Made by a program: the position numbers and the translations under genes
The notes under the pieces: generated by a model
Seen by the model: only the letters and a program-made list of their open reading frames with translations
What the model was told of the DNA's origin: nothing
Database searches by the model: none
Part shown: one piece after another, positions 44,427 to 53,651 of the stretch
Layout: the number at the start of each line of letters is the position of its first letter
Position numbering within the stretch: the first letter of the stretch is position 1
Assembly: GCF_004349235.1 (NCBI RefSeq)
Contig: NZ_SMKY01000006.1
Span: forward strand, 1 to 64,000
DNA length: 64,000 nucleotides
Origin: Actinomadura darangshiensis
GTDB taxonomy: Bacteria > Actinomycetota > Actinomycetes > Streptosporangiales > Streptosporangiaceae
Direction: 5' to 3'

Positions 44427-45344
44427 ATGAACGCTGACCTCTCCTTGGCGGGCCGCACCGCCATCGTCACCGGCGCGGGCGCCGGGCTGGGCCGCGCCGA
44501 AGCCCTCGCACTGGCCGCGCAGGGCGCTGGCGTGGTCGTCAACGACATGGGCCCTGCCGCCGATGACGTCGTCGCCGAGATCAAGAAGGCGGGCGGGCAG
44601 GCCGTCGCGGTGAAGGGGGACGTCGGCGACTGGTCGATGGGCGACACACTGGTGTCGGCGGCCGTGGACACGTTCGGCTCCCTGGACGTGCTGGTCAACA
44701 ACGCGGGCGTGCTGCGCGACAAGATGCTGTTCAACCTGTCCGAGTCCGACTGGGACGACGTGATCCACGTCCATCTGAAGGGGCACGCGTCGGTGTCGCG
44801 CGCCGCCGCCGTGCATTGGCGCGCCGCGAGCAAGGCGGCCGGCGGCCCCGTCTACGGACGGGTGGTCAACACGGCGTCGGAGGCGTTCCTGTTCGGGTCG
44901 GCGGGCCAGCCGAACTACTCGGCGGCCAAGGCCGGCATCGTGGCCCTCACGCTGTCGACGTCCGCGGGCCTCGGCCGGTACGGGGTGCGCGCCAACGCGA
45001 TCTGCCCGCGCGCCCGGACCGCGATGACCGAGGCGACGTTCGCCGAGGGAACCTCCCCCGGCGGGCTCGACGCCATGGCGCCCGAGCGGGTCGGGACGTT
45101 CGTCGGCTACCTGGCCTCCCCCGCGGCCGCGCAGATCACCGGGCAGGTGTTCGTCGTCTACGGCAACATGGTCGCGCTGATGGCCGCGCCCGCCGTGGAG
45201 GAGAAGTTCACCGCGGCCCAGGGCGTCTTCACCGTCGAGGAGTTCGGCGCGCAGATCACGCCGTACTTCGAGGGACGTGACGCCCACAAGACCTACGCCG
45301 CCTACAGCGTCGCCGCCCTCGACGACACGAAGACCAGCAAGTAG
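44427..45344 (+). CDS. chsB1: Steroid side-chain hydroxyacyl-CoA dehydrogenase, ChsB1 (Hsd4A)-like SDR
   Basis: A 305-residue SDR. It has TGAGAGLGRAEALALA, VNNAGVLRDKMLFNLSESDWDDVI, a catalytic region TASEAFLFGSAGQPNYSAAKAGI (Ser, Tyr and Lys) and a long C-terminus. The NNAGxLRDKM...SExDWD pattern is the HSD17B4-like branch to which mycobacterial Hsd4A/ChsB1 (Rv3502c) belongs. It would oxidise the 3-hydroxyacyl-CoA in side-chain beta-oxidation, just before FadA5, whose gene is divergent and shares the control region. Confidence 0.8.
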   Translation: MNADLSLAGRTAIVTGAGAGLGRAEALALAAQGAGVVVNDMGPAADDVVAEIKKAGGQAVAVKGDVGDWSMGDTLVSAAVDTFGSLDVLVNNAGVLRDKMLFNLSESDWDDVIHVHLKGHASVSRAAAVHWRAASKAAGGPVYGRVVNTASEAFLFGSAGQPNYSAAKAGIVALTLSTSAGLGRYGVRANAICPRARTAMTEATFAEGTSPGGLDAMAPERVGTFVGYLASPAAAQITGQVFVVYGNMVALMAAPAVEEKFTAAQGVFTVEEFGAQITPYFEGRDAHKTYAAYSVAALDDTKTSK

Positions 45345-45373
45345 TCGCTGGAAAACAGGCTGAACCCGTCGAT

Positions 45374-45398
45374 GGCCGCCCGGCATGACCGGGCGGCC
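45374..45398. terminator. Bidirectional hairpin terminator
   Basis: GGCCGCCCGG (45374-45383) and CCGGGCGGCC (45389-45398) pair perfectly around a five-base loop. It lies between converging chsB1 and an SDR gene, about 30 bases after the first stop and 11 before the second. Confidence 0.82.
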
Positions 45399-45408
45399 AC
45401 CTGCGTGG

Positions 45409-46185
45409 TCAGAAGGTGGCGGGGCCGCGGAGGGTGGGCTCGGCGCCGCCGTCGACGTAGATGACCTGGCCGGTCATGTGGGTGTTGGACGGGGAGACCA
45501 GCCAGCGCAGCGCCTCCGCGATCACCTCCGGGTCGGCGTAGCCGTTCAGCGGCATCGGGACGGCCTCGTTCATCACCTTGAACATGGCCTCGTCCTCGAA
45601 CAGCGGCGTGGTCATCGGCGTCTTGACGACGCCCGGCGCGATCGCGTTCAGGGGGATGCCCGCTCCCGCCCACTCGGGCGTCACGCAGACGCGGCGCATC
45701 CACTGGGCGAGCGACGACTTCGACGACGGGTACAGCCGGCCGCCGGCGCCGCTCTCCTCGACCTTGGCCGCCGCCGCGAGCGCCGCCGGCTCGTCGCCCT
45801 CAAGGCAGGCGCGGACGACGTCGTCGTCCACCGGATGGGTGCCGGAGATCGAGCCGACCACGGCGGCGCGCGGCGCCTCGGCCGCCGCGAGCGCGGGACG
45901 CAGCCCCTCCAGGAGCCCGACCACGCCGAAGAAGTTCACCTTGACCGGCATGACGGTGAAGTCGGAGACGCCGGCGCAGGCCACGACGGCGTCGAGCCGC
46001 CCGCCCGCCTTCTCCAGCGTCTGCGCGACCGCGCCCGCCCGGCCCTCGGGGACGCTGAGGTCGGCGCAGACGTCGGCGTCCCGCAGGTCGATGCCGATGA
46101 CGGTGTCGCCGGCGTCCCGGAGCATCCCGGCGAGGGCCTTGCCGATGCCGGACGCCGTCCCGCTGACGGCGATCGTTCGTGCCAT
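45409..46185 (-). CDS. SDR-family oxidoreductase, hydroxysteroid-dehydrogenase-like
   Basis: A 258-residue SDR of the 3-alpha-HSD-like branch. It begins with VSGTASGIGKALAGMLRDAG (Ser-Gly in place of the usual Thr-Gly), then CAGVSDFTVMPVKVNFFGV, a catalytic Ser in VGSISGT and a YPSSKSSLAQWMRR Tyr/Lys segment. The Arg-Arg after the Lys and the insertion near residue 130 are typical of 3-alpha-hydroxysteroid dehydrogenases and relatives. It lies 11 bases after the next SDR gene, hence co-transcribed, and downstream of palindrome D. Steroid substrate inferred. Confidence 0.8.
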   Translation of the reverse strand: MARTIAVSGTASGIGKALAGMLRDAGDTVIGIDLRDADVCADLSVPEGRAGAVAQTLEKAGGRLDAVVACAGVSDFTVMPVKVNFFGVVGLLEGLRPALAAAEAPRAAVVGSISGTHPVDDDVVRACLEGDEPAALAAAAKVEESGAGGRLYPSSKSSLAQWMRRVCVTPEWAGAGIPLNAIAPGVVKTPMTTPLFEDEAMFKVMNEAVPMPLNGYADPEVIAEALRWLVSPSNTHMTGQVIYVDGGAEPTLRGPATF

Positions 46186-46196
46186 GTTCCACTCTC

Positions 46197-46940
46197 CTAG
46201 GTGTGGGCGCCGCCGTCGACGCGCAGGTCGGCTCCGGTGAAGTAGGCGCCGTCGGGCGAGGCCGCGAACGCGATGGCGGACGCGATCTGCTCGGGCCGGG
46301 CCGCGCCGTAGTAGGAGCGGATCTTCGAGAAGTAGCCGAGGTCCAGGCCGTCCGGGAACATGTCCGGCGCCCTGGTCAGCGGCGTGTCGACGGCGCCCGG
46401 CGAGATCGGCACGACGCGGATGCGGCGGCCGGCCAGCTCCGCGGCGAGGCTCAGCGAGAACGCCAGCACCGCGCCCTTGGACGCCGCGTACGCCGTCATG
46501 AACGGATTGCCCTGCGTCGCCGCCAGCGAGGCGGTGTTGACGATCACGCCGGTCCGGTCGGGCAGGTGCTTGAGCGCCTCGCGGCAGAACAGGGCGGTCC
46601 CGACGAGGTTGACGGAGAACAGCCGGTTCAGGTCGTCCACGGTCAGCGTCTCGATCGGGGTGGTCTTGTGGACGCCCGCGACGTTGACGAGGACGTCGAT
46701 GCCGCCGAGCGCCTCGGCCGCGGCCGCCACGGTGGCGATCACGGCGGGCTCGTCGGTCACGTCGGCCAGGCGGGTGGTGACGGTGCCCTCGATCGCGGCG
46801 GCCGTCTCGGCCAGGCCCTGCTCGGAGACGTCCACCGCGTAGACCGCGGCGCCCTCGGTGGCGAGCCGCTGCGCGGTGGCCCGTCCGATACCGGACGCGG
46901 CGCCGGTGAGCAGCACTTTCACGCCGTCAAAGCGATTCAT
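46197..46940 (-). CDS. SDR-family oxidoreductase
   Basis: A 247-residue classical SDR. It has TGAASGIGRATAQRLA, ADVTDEPAV, a VNVAGVHK block where NNAG is NVAG, catalytic NTASLAATQGNPFMTAYAASKGAV, and PGAVDTPLTR. The NVAG variant is unusual but tolerated in some SDRs. First gene of the two-SDR unit. Palindrome D lies 42 bases upstream, inside the end of the KstR-like gene. Confidence 0.82.
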   Translation of the reverse strand: MNRFDGVKVLLTGAASGIGRATAQRLATEGAAVYAVDVSEQGLAETAAAIEGTVTTRLADVTDEPAVIATVAAAAEALGGIDVLVNVAGVHKTTPIETLTVDDLNRLFSVNLVGTALFCREALKHLPDRTGVIVNTASLAATQGNPFMTAYAASKGAVLAFSLSLAAELAGRRIRVVPISPGAVDTPLTRAPDMFPDGLDLGYFSKIRSYYGAARPEQIASAIAFAASPDGAYFTGADLRVDGGAHT

Positions 46941-46982
46941 GGCGGCACGCTAACCGCGGATCCGGGCCGTCCGCCCGGACGA

Positions 46983-46997
46983 TCCCGATCACTGGGA
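46983..46997. promoter_or_regulatory. Steroid-regulon palindrome D
   Basis: TCCCGATCACTGGGA. It overlaps the stop codon of the KstR-like gene (tca at 46989-46991) and serves the SDR pair downstream. Confidence 0.65.
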
Positions 46998-47621
46998 GGC
47001 GTTCGGCGCGTCCTGCGCGTTCGAGCGGGGCGCCAGCAGCAGCTTGCAGGCCAGCCGGACGTCGGTCTCCACGTCCGCCATGGACGCGCGCCCGTTCAGG
47101 CTCGACTGCAGCACCCCGTACCAGCACTGCATCAGCAGGCGGCAGAGCGTGACGTCCTGCGCGGTCGGCACCTCGATGCCCACGGCGCGCAGCAGGATGT
47201 CCCGGAACGTGGCGTCGATGTGGGCGGTGTCGGCGACGGTCGCGACATGGGCGGTGTTGGACGCGTGCAGCATCGACGTCGACAGGACGGGCTGGGCCAT
47301 CAGATGCCGGCTGGCCTGCACCAGCAGGTCGGCGACCGCGTCCTCGGGGGCGGTGCCGGGATCGGGCTCGGTGACCTGCTCGCGGAGCCGGTCGACCTGC
47401 GCCGCCATGACGCCGGTGAACAGGTGGATCTTGGACGGGAAGTACCGGTACAGGGTGCCGATCGCGACCCCGGCCGCCTTCGCGACGTCGTGCATCTGGA
47501 CGCGTTCGAGGGACTTCTCGGCGCCGATGCGCGCCGCCGCGCGGAGAATGCGCTCGCGCCGGTCGTGCTGCTCCGGCGAGCTGGGCTCGGCGGACAGCCT
47601 GCCCGCTGCGATCCTCGCCAC
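46989..47621 (-). CDS. TetR-family regulator, KstR-like
   Basis: A 210-residue TetR protein. The N-terminal HTH (about residues 20-66) has RRERILRAAARIGAEKSLERVQMHDVAKAAGVAIGTLYRYFPSK; the VGTLYRYFPSKxHL stretch with HDVAKxAGVAI closely resembles KstR, the cholesterol-catabolism repressor. The C-terminal domain is diverged. The GTG start has a GGGGAGG site. It sits between the kstD-like gene and the SDR pair, both carrying the same palindrome, as does its own promoter gap. It is the leading candidate for binding TCCCGCTSASYGGGA, with a steroid-CoA as probable inducer. Confidence 0.8.
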   Translation of the reverse strand: MARIAAGRLSAEPSSPEQHDRRERILRAAARIGAEKSLERVQMHDVAKAAGVAIGTLYRYFPSKIHLFTGVMAAQVDRLREQVTEPDPGTAPEDAVADLLVQASRHLMAQPVLSTSMLHASNTAHVATVADTAHIDATFRDILLRAVGIEVPTAQDVTLCRLLMQCWYGVLQSSLNGRASMADVETDVRLACKLLLAPRSNAQDAPNASQ

Positions 47622-47705
47622 GGTCCTCCCCCCGGTCCTGTGCCGACCATGCCCTGTACTGCCAGGAACAATATCCAGAGTCCAGACCGTCCCCGCGATG
47701 CCCGA

Positions 47706-47720
47706 TACCAGTCAGTGGGA
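47706..47720. promoter_or_regulatory. Steroid-regulon palindrome E
   Basis: TACCAGTCAGTGGGA (reverse TCCCACTGACTGGTA) between the divergent KstR-like and kstD-like genes. Weakest member, two arm positions off consensus. Confidence 0.5.
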
Positions 47721-47794
47721 CGCGGCGTCCCGGCGGTGCGGCGCGCGTCTACGTTGTCGGCGCGCCGAGAACGCGAGGCCGGAGGGGACGTCAC

Positions 47795-49303
47795 GTGGGA
47801 AAAGCCGGGTGGGACGACGAATACGACGCGGTGGTCGCCGGGTCGGGGGCCGGGGCGATGGCGGGTGCGCTGACCGCCGCCTCGAACGGGCTCCGGACCG
47901 CCGTCCTGGAGAAGACGGCGCTGCTGGGCGGGACGTCCGCGTACTCGGGATCGGCGATCTGGCTGCCCGGCACGCAGGTGCAGGAGCGGGCGGGGATCGG
48001 CGACTCGTCCGAGGGGGCGCGCACCTATCTGCGCGCGCTGCTCGGGGACGGGTCCGCCGCGCACCGGGAGGCGTTCCTGGCGACCGCGCCGGAGCTGGTC
48101 GAGTTCCTGGAGAAGGATCCGGCGATCGAGTTCGAGTGGCGCCCGTTCCCCGACTACTTCGCCGCGCCGGGACGCCTGGACCTGGGACGTTCGTTCGTTC
48201 CGCTGGACCTGCCCGCCGAGCGGCTCGGGGAGCTGGCCGGGCTCGTCCGCCCGCCGGTCGACCGGGACCGGGCCGGGCGGGGGCACTCGGCGTCCAAGCC
48301 GATGATGCAGGGCCGGGCGCTGATCGGGCGGCTGCTGCTGGCGATCACCGCGACGGGCAACGGGGCCGTCCGCACCGAGACCCCGCTGACGGACCTGATC
48401 GTCGAGGACGGCCGGGTCGCCGGCGTCGAGGCGGGCGGGCTCCGGCTGCGGGCGAAGCGCGGGGTGCTGCTCGCGGCGGGCGGGTTCGAGTCGTCGGCCG
48501 CACTGCGGTCGGAACGGGGCGTGCCGGGCGGCGCGGCCTGGACGATGGCCCCGGCCGGCGCGAACACCGGCGACGCGATCGCGGCGGCCGTCCGCGCAGG
48601 CGCGTCCACCGGCCTGCTCGACCAGGCCTGGTTCTGCCCCGGCTCGCTGATGCCGGACGGCCGGGCCGCGTTCACGCTCGGCTTCCGCGGCGGCCTGATC
48701 GTGGACGGTTCGGGGCGCCGCTTCGCCAACGAGTCGCTGCCGTACGACCAGATGGGGCGGCGGATGGCGGCGGCCGAGGGCCCCTTCCACCTGATCTTCG
48801 ACGCGCGGTCGCGGGGGCTGCCGGCGATCTCCGTCCCGCCGCTGATGCCGGACGAGCAGCTGGCGTCGGGCGCGTGGGTCGAGGCGGCCACGCTGCCCGA
48901 ACTGGCGGCGAGGATCGGCCTGCCGGGCGACGTACTGGCCGGCACCGTCGCCCGCTTCAACGGGTTCGCCGGGAAGGGCACCGACGAGGACTTCCACCGC
49001 GGCGAGGACCCCTACGACCTGTACTTCACCGGCGGCGAACCGGCCGTCGTCGCCGTCGACGAGCCGCCGTACGTCGCGGCGAAGATCGTCCTGAGCGACC
49101 TCGGGACGAAGGGCGGGCTGCGCACCGACCCCGACGGCCGCGTCCTGGACGGCGCGGACCGTCCCATCGCCGGGCTCTACGCGGCCGGCAACACCAGCGC
49201 CTCGTTCACCGGACCGGTCTATCCGGGGCCGGGCATCCCGATCGGATCGGCGATGGCGTTCGCCTACCGCGCCGTCCAGGACATGAGGAGGAACCACCCG
49301 TGA
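47795..49303 (+). CDS. 3-Ketosteroid delta1-dehydrogenase-like flavoprotein
   Basis: A 502-residue FAD protein of the KstD/fumarate-reductase family. The ADP-binding motif is VAGSGAGAMAGALTAASNGLRTAVLEK (13-39), then GGTSAYSGSAIW. The C-terminal block GLYAAGNTSASFTGPVYPGPGIPIGSA holds the Tyr and Gly four residues apart (VYPGPG) used for keto-enol polarisation in KstD. It would introduce the 1,2 double bond in ring A. Other family members act on the 4(5) or 17-side steroid positions, so the exact regiochemistry is open. A GGAGGGG ribosome site fits the GTG start. It overlaps the lipase gene by GTGA. Confidence 0.78.
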   Translation: MGKAGWDDEYDAVVAGSGAGAMAGALTAASNGLRTAVLEKTALLGGTSAYSGSAIWLPGTQVQERAGIGDSSEGARTYLRALLGDGSAAHREAFLATAPELVEFLEKDPAIEFEWRPFPDYFAAPGRLDLGRSFVPLDLPAERLGELAGLVRPPVDRDRAGRGHSASKPMMQGRALIGRLLLAITATGNGAVRTETPLTDLIVEDGRVAGVEAGGLRLRAKRGVLLAAGGFESSAALRSERGVPGGAAWTMAPAGANTGDAIAAAVRAGASTGLLDQAWFCPGSLMPDGRAAFTLGFRGGLIVDGSGRRFANESLPYDQMGRRMAAAEGPFHLIFDARSRGLPAISVPPLMPDEQLASGAWVEAATLPELAARIGLPGDVLAGTVARFNGFAGKGTDEDFHRGEDPYDLYFTGGEPAVVAVDEPPYVAAKIVLSDLGTKGGLRTDPDGRVLDGADRPIAGLYAAGNTSASFTGPVYPGPGIPIGSAMAFAYRAVQDMRRNHP

Positions 49304-50466
49304 CGACCACCATCAGGCGTGCGGCCGGACTGGCCACCGCCGCGGTCATGTGCGCGGCGACGGCCGGAATCACCGCCGTTCCAGCGCAGGCCGCCCCCGG
49401 GCAGCGCGGCAAGCTGATCAGCAGTGCCCCGCTGACGAACGCGGCGGCACTCCCGAGCGCGGCGAAGAACCGGTTCGTCACCTATGTCTCCGAGGGGGCG
49501 CGCGGGCAGCGCATCCGCGTGACGGGCACGGTCGCCGTGCCGAAGGGGACGCCCCCGCGCGGCGGCTGGCCGGTGCTGAGCTGGGCGCACGGCACGACCG
49601 GCACCGCCGACGCCTGCGCACCGTCCGCCGACACGGCGAACGGCCCGGCCCACGACTACCTGTCGATCACGGAGAAGTACCTGGACAAGTGGGTCGCGCG
49701 CGGCTTCGCCGTCGTCCAGACCGACTACGAGGGCCTCGGCACGCCCGGCGGGCACCCGTACATGAACGGCGCCAGCGAGGCGAATGCCGTCACCGACATC
49801 GTGCGCGCGGCCCGCCGCGCCGACCACCGCATCGGACGCGACTGGTTCGTCGCCGGTCACAGCCAGGGCGGCCAGGCGACGCTCTACACGGCCGCGTCCA
49901 GGTCGCGGGACATCCGGCTCAGGGGCGCCGTGGCAATCGCGCCGGGCTCCCAGATGAGCCAGGCGGCCGAGTACGTCAAGGCGCAGCACCCGGGGGCGGA
50001 GACGGCGCTGCCGTTCCTGTTCGTCCTGCTCAACGGGGCGAAGGCGGCCGACCCGTCCTTCGTTCCCGAGGACCTACTGACCCCCCGGGCAGGAGCGGCC
50101 GCCAAGGCCGGGCGGACGAACGCCTGCCTGCTGCAACTCAAGCAGCTCAGCGCGAACCTGCCGCTGGACAAGGTGTTCCGGGCGGACGCCGACCTCACGC
50201 GGTTCGAGAACTACTACGACTCGCAAGAGGCGCTGGGCCTGAACCTGAAGGTCCCGACGCTGGTCGCCCAGGGCACCGCCGACCGCGAGGTCTCCCCCGC
50301 CGCAACGCAGAACCTCGTGAAGGACCTGTGCAGCCGGTACGGATCGATCGCCTACCGGGCGTTCGACGGCGCCGACCACCGGGCCAGCATCGACGCGTCG
50401 TTCGAGGCGTCGCTGAAGTTCGTCCAGGACCTGCGCGCCGGCCGGACACCGCCGACCACCTGCTGA
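49300..50466 (+). CDS. Secreted lipase/esterase (LIP-type alpha/beta hydrolase)
   Basis: A 388-residue exported protein. The signal peptide (about 1-31, ending AVPAQA) is followed by the secretory-lipase pattern VLSWAHGTTGTADACAPS, then VVQTDYEGLGTPGGHPY and the nucleophile elbow AGHSQGGQA (Ser188). The Asp lies in VAQGTADREV and the His in DGADHRAS. Such lipases release fatty acids and could cleave steryl esters, which would supply the adjacent steroid pathway. That role is inferred from the GTGA coupling to the kstD-like gene. Confidence 0.85.
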   Translation: MTTTIRRAAGLATAAVMCAATAGITAVPAQAAPGQRGKLISSAPLTNAAALPSAAKNRFVTYVSEGARGQRIRVTGTVAVPKGTPPRGGWPVLSWAHGTTGTADACAPSADTANGPAHDYLSITEKYLDKWVARGFAVVQTDYEGLGTPGGHPYMNGASEANAVTDIVRAARRADHRIGRDWFVAGHSQGGQATLYTAASRSRDIRLRGAVAIAPGSQMSQAAEYVKAQHPGAETALPFLFVLLNGAKAADPSFVPEDLLTPRAGAAAKAGRTNACLLQLKQLSANLPLDKVFRADADLTRFENYYDSQEALGLNLKVPTLVAQGTADREVSPAATQNLVKDLCSRYGSIAYRAFDGADHRASIDASFEASLKFVQDLRAGRTPPTTC

Positions 50467-50519
50467 CCGCCCACCCCGGCGACACGCAGTCCGCGGACGT
50501 CCGGGTGGTACCGGATGGG

Positions 50520-51464
50520 CTAGCGCGGGTGTTTCCGCAGCCAGTCGACGTAGTCGGGGACGGCGCGCTCGACGTCGTAGGCCGGGCGGAAGGCGGTGTC
50601 CTCCCGTAGCCGGGTGATGTCGAGGTAGTTGTCGGTGGGCCGGTCGGGGTTACGCCCCTGCGGAAGGACGATGTCCGCACCCGGCACCGCCGCGTTGATC
50701 GCGTCGACCACCTCGCCGTACCGGACCAGCCGCCCGGACGAGACGTTGTAGATGCGATGGTTCAGATGCTCCGCGACCATGAGCAGCGCGATCGCCCGGC
50801 CGCAGTCCTTCACGTAGCAGAGGTCGGTGGCGTCCTCGGCGTACGCGGGCGGCCGAGGCGGGGTGAGGTCGGCGTCCTCGCCCCGGACCGCCGCGCTGAG
50901 CAGGCGGGGCAGCGCGAAGAACGGGTTGTCGGGCAGCCCCAGCGGGCCCCAGATGGTGCCGATCCGCAGGCTCACCGTCTCGAACCCGGCGCTGTCGCCG
51001 GCCAGCGCGGCGAACAGTTCCGCGGTCCTCTTGAACACCGGGATCTGGTGCGGCGCCACCACCGGCAGCGCGGCGTCCTCACGCCAGGGGACCTCGTCCA
51101 CCGCCGCGTACGCGGCGATCGTGCTCGCGACCGCGAACCGCCGCACGCCCCACTCCCGCGCCGCCTCGAGGACGTTCAGCAAGCCGGAGACGTCGGCGCG
51201 CAGGTACTCGATCGGATCGGGCAGATCGTGGGGGGCGGCCGCGAGGTGCACGATACCGGTGATCTCGTGTCGCCCGCCGATGCCGAGGACGGCTTCCCGG
51301 TCCGTGGTGTCCAGCGGCTCGACCACGATCCCGGGCTCCCCGGCGAGGAACTCCGGCATCCCACTCGACCGGTGCGCGGTGACCACGACGGATTCGCCCA
51401 GGTCGAGCAGCGCCCGCGCGGTGTGCGACCCGATCGACCCCAGACCGCCGCTGACGAGGATCAC
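50520..51464 (-). CDS. NAD-dependent epimerase/dehydratase family protein
   Basis: A 314-residue extended SDR. It begins [22 protein letters not shown] (NAD-binding), with a [13 protein letters not shown] block. The catalytic segment is atypical, since the YxxxK motif is not obvious; [13 protein letters not shown] occupies the place. Substrate unknown. It is not part of the palindrome-marked steroid genes and lies in the unrelated 50.5-53.6 kb stretch. Confidence 0.78.
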   Translation of the reverse strand: MILVSGGLGSIGSHTARALLDLGESVVVTAHRSSGMPEFLAGEPGIVVEPLDTTDREAVLGIGGRHEITGIVHLAAAPHDLPDPIEYLRADVSGLLNVLEAAREWGVRRFAVASTIAAYAAVDEVPWREDAALPVVAPHQIPVFKRTAELFAALAGDSAGFETVSLRIGTIWGPLGLPDNPFFALPRLLSAAVRGEDADLTPPRPPAYAEDATDLCYVKDCGRAIALLMVAEHLNHRIYNVSSGRLVRYGEVVDAINAAVPGADIVLPQGRNPDRPTDNYLDITRLREDTAFRPAYDVERAVPDYVDWLRKHPR

Positions 51465-51584
51465 GCCGGCCCTCCCGCCATGCGGCGAGGTCCGCCGTGC
51501 CCGGCTCGCCGGACCCTTCGCGCCGGCTCGGGGCCGGCGTCGGGAGCAGAGGGAAGATACGTGATCAGCTGCATGACCGCGACG

Positions 51585-52457
51585 CTATGCCGGAACCGGA
51601 CGCCCCTCTTGTACGAAACGGCCATCTCCCCGGCGGAGCATCGGGAGGTAGGACGCAGCGTGGTCGTGCCCGCAGGCGCACGCGGCGCCGTACTGCGCCA
51701 GCAGTGCGCCAGGCGGCGCCCCCGCGAGCCGGCGGCACTCGCGGCTGAGATGTGCCTGGTCGTGGTACCCGCTTTCGACCGCCCACCGTGCGAGATCGAC
51801 TTCTGCGGCCTCCGGCTGGTCGACCGAGGCCTGGACGCGAGCGATGAAGCCCTGGAAGCGCAGGACACGGTGCAGCTCCTTGGGCCCGACGCCGACCGCG
51901 TCCCGGCAGCGGCGGCGCAGCTGGCGCTCGGAGATCGACAGCAGCGCCGGCAGGGCGGCGGTCCCGCGGACGGATCCGGGCATGAGACGCGCGACGGCCT
52001 CGTTCACCAGCGGGTCCGGTTCACCGGCGGATCGTGCGACGAACGACTGGAGGAACGCGAGCGCGGCCTGCGGCGTGGCGGCGTCCCCCAACACGTCCGT
52101 CAGGCGGGACAGCTCCTTCCAGATGTCGCTTCCCGCGACGTTCTGATCGACGAGCTCGTCGGCCGGCATACCGACCAGGCCACCGAGCACGCCTGGACGC
52201 AGCCGTATCCCGACGACCGTGCCACCCGCCGGTATGTCGTGATAAACCGACGTGGTCAGGGGCCCGAGCAGCCGCGGCGACTCACCGAGGACGCACCACA
52301 TCTCGGCGCCACCGTTGGGCACGTGCCGCTGCGCCAGGCCCCGGTCGCCGACCTGCTGTATCCAGACGGACGAGGCGAGCGGGCCAAGCGCGCCCACCGG
52401 CGCACGCTCCACGTAAGACGATTCTCCGGCCACCGGAACATCCTGCCAAACCCGCAC
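51585..52457 (-). CDS. AraC-family transcriptional regulator
   Basis: A 290-residue protein. The N-terminal 140 residues are a DUF6597-like sensory part (VSVWIQQ-like VWIQQVGDRGL, YHDIPAGGTVVGIRLRPGVL). The C-terminal AraC double HTH (about 160-255) reads LLSISERQLRRRCRDAVGVGPKELHRVLRFQGFI and VDLARWAVESGYHDQAHLSRECRRLAG. Its target is unknown. The epimerase gene lies 120 bases downstream on the same strand. Confidence 0.86.
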   Translation of the reverse strand: MRVWQDVPVAGESSYVERAPVGALGPLASSVWIQQVGDRGLAQRHVPNGGAEMWCVLGESPRLLGPLTTSVYHDIPAGGTVVGIRLRPGVLGGLVGMPADELVDQNVAGSDIWKELSRLTDVLGDAATPQAALAFLQSFVARSAGEPDPLVNEAVARLMPGSVRGTAALPALLSISERQLRRRCRDAVGVGPKELHRVLRFQGFIARVQASVDQPEAAEVDLARWAVESGYHDQAHLSRECRRLAGAPPGALLAQYGAACACGHDHAASYLPMLRRGDGRFVQEGRPVPA

Positions 52458-52485
52458 ATGAGGTTCCCCGTGGCGCGGCGTGCGG

Positions 52486-53565
52486 TCAGGGAAGGGTGAT
52501 CGTGGCCTCTAGGCGCAGGTACTCGCCGCACCGTCTGGCGGCCCGGTCCAGGGCTTCGATCTCCGGACGCGTCAGGGCCCGGTAAGGGCGCAGGTCGAAC
52601 CGCACATGGTCGCGGCCGATGGTGCGCCGCATGTCGGCGACGAGTTGTGCGTCGACCAGGGCCATCCCGACCGCGGACACCCGGGTGCGCGGCACGTCAC
52701 CGGCGGCGTCCAGCACCCAGCGGGAGTCCTGGTAGCCGCGGTATGTCTCGTCGAGGACCTGCAGGAGATGGCCCGCGGGATCCTGCGGTTCGCCGGGAGC
52801 ATCTGCGGGGGCGTGCCAGAAGGTGCGCCCGTCGTGCTCGAACGAGTCGAGCCGATCACGCACCCGCCGCAGGCCGGCGCGCACGTCGGTGAGCGTGAGC
52901 GTCGCCCAGTAGGCGAGGTCCCGCTCGGTCGCCGGGCCATGCCCGGTGAAGTAGCGCAACGCGAGTTCTGCCAGCGCATCGGCCCGGTCGAGCCGCCGTG
53001 GTGCCGGCACGCGCTCGGCCATCAGCGCGTAGGCGTGTTCGCCGTCGACGGCCCGCCCGCTGCAGATCAGCCCGTCCAACTCGGCGTGGGCCAGCAGGAT
53101 CATCACCATCTGCCCGCTGGCCGGGACACCGCGCCCGAGCAACTCCTCAGCCAGCTGCGCGCGGGTGAGCCGTCCCCGGCTCGCCAACGCCTCCATCATG
53201 GCGGCGACCGCCCGGTCGATGGAACGGTCGTCGAGGCCGTGGGCATTGCGGAGCTGCTGGCCGGTGACCCGCCGCACACGTGGGCCTGTCAGGTCGAGCA
53301 GCCAGCCGATGTCCTCGGCCCGCACGAAGTGCCACGTCGGTCGCAGCACGTGCGTACGCACGATGGCGCCGTCGTCGAGGAGGGCCCCCAAATCGGCCTG
53401 GTCGGGGTTCCGCGTGCGCGAGGCCACCGCCCAAGCCGCCTGACCGGGGTTTTCTGCCTGGACGGCCAGGAGTGAGCTCACCGCCTCGCCTGCCGACCCG
53501 ACGTGGGGCCGGACCAGGTGCTGGCTGCGCAACCGCCATCGAGCAACGTCGGCGTCCCGCACCAT
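52486..53565 (-). CDS. Winged-helix DNA-binding protein, AlkZ-like (HTH_42)
   Basis: A 359-residue protein with DVARWRLRSQHLVRP, a VSSLLAVQAENPGQAAWAVASR block (AVQAE-type QxQ-like motif), VLRPTWHFVRAEDIGWLLDLTGPRV and a C-terminal MRRTIGRDHVRFDLRP. These match the HTH_42 family whose characterised members (AlkZ/AlkX) are DNA glycosylases for crosslinks, although most family members are uncharacterised. It is adjacent to the AraC gene on the same strand, 28 bases away. Confidence 0.83.
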   Translation of the reverse strand: MVRDADVARWRLRSQHLVRPHVGSAGEAVSSLLAVQAENPGQAAWAVASRTRNPDQADLGALLDDGAIVRTHVLRPTWHFVRAEDIGWLLDLTGPRVRRVTGQQLRNAHGLDDRSIDRAVAAMMEALASRGRLTRAQLAEELLGRGVPASGQMVMILLAHAELDGLICSGRAVDGEHAYALMAERVPAPRRLDRADALAELALRYFTGHGPATERDLAYWATLTLTDVRAGLRRVRDRLDSFEHDGRTFWHAPADAPGEPQDPAGHLLQVLDETYRGYQDSRWVLDAAGDVPRTRVSAVGMALVDAQLVADMRRTIGRDHVRFDLRPYRALTRPEIEALDRAARRCGEYLRLEATITLP

Positions 53566-53651
53566 GCCACCACCCTCCGGACCCGAACCGGGAACACCCT
53601 AACCAAGCACGCTGACATCCACACCCGACCCGTCCGACCATCGGGAAGCCT

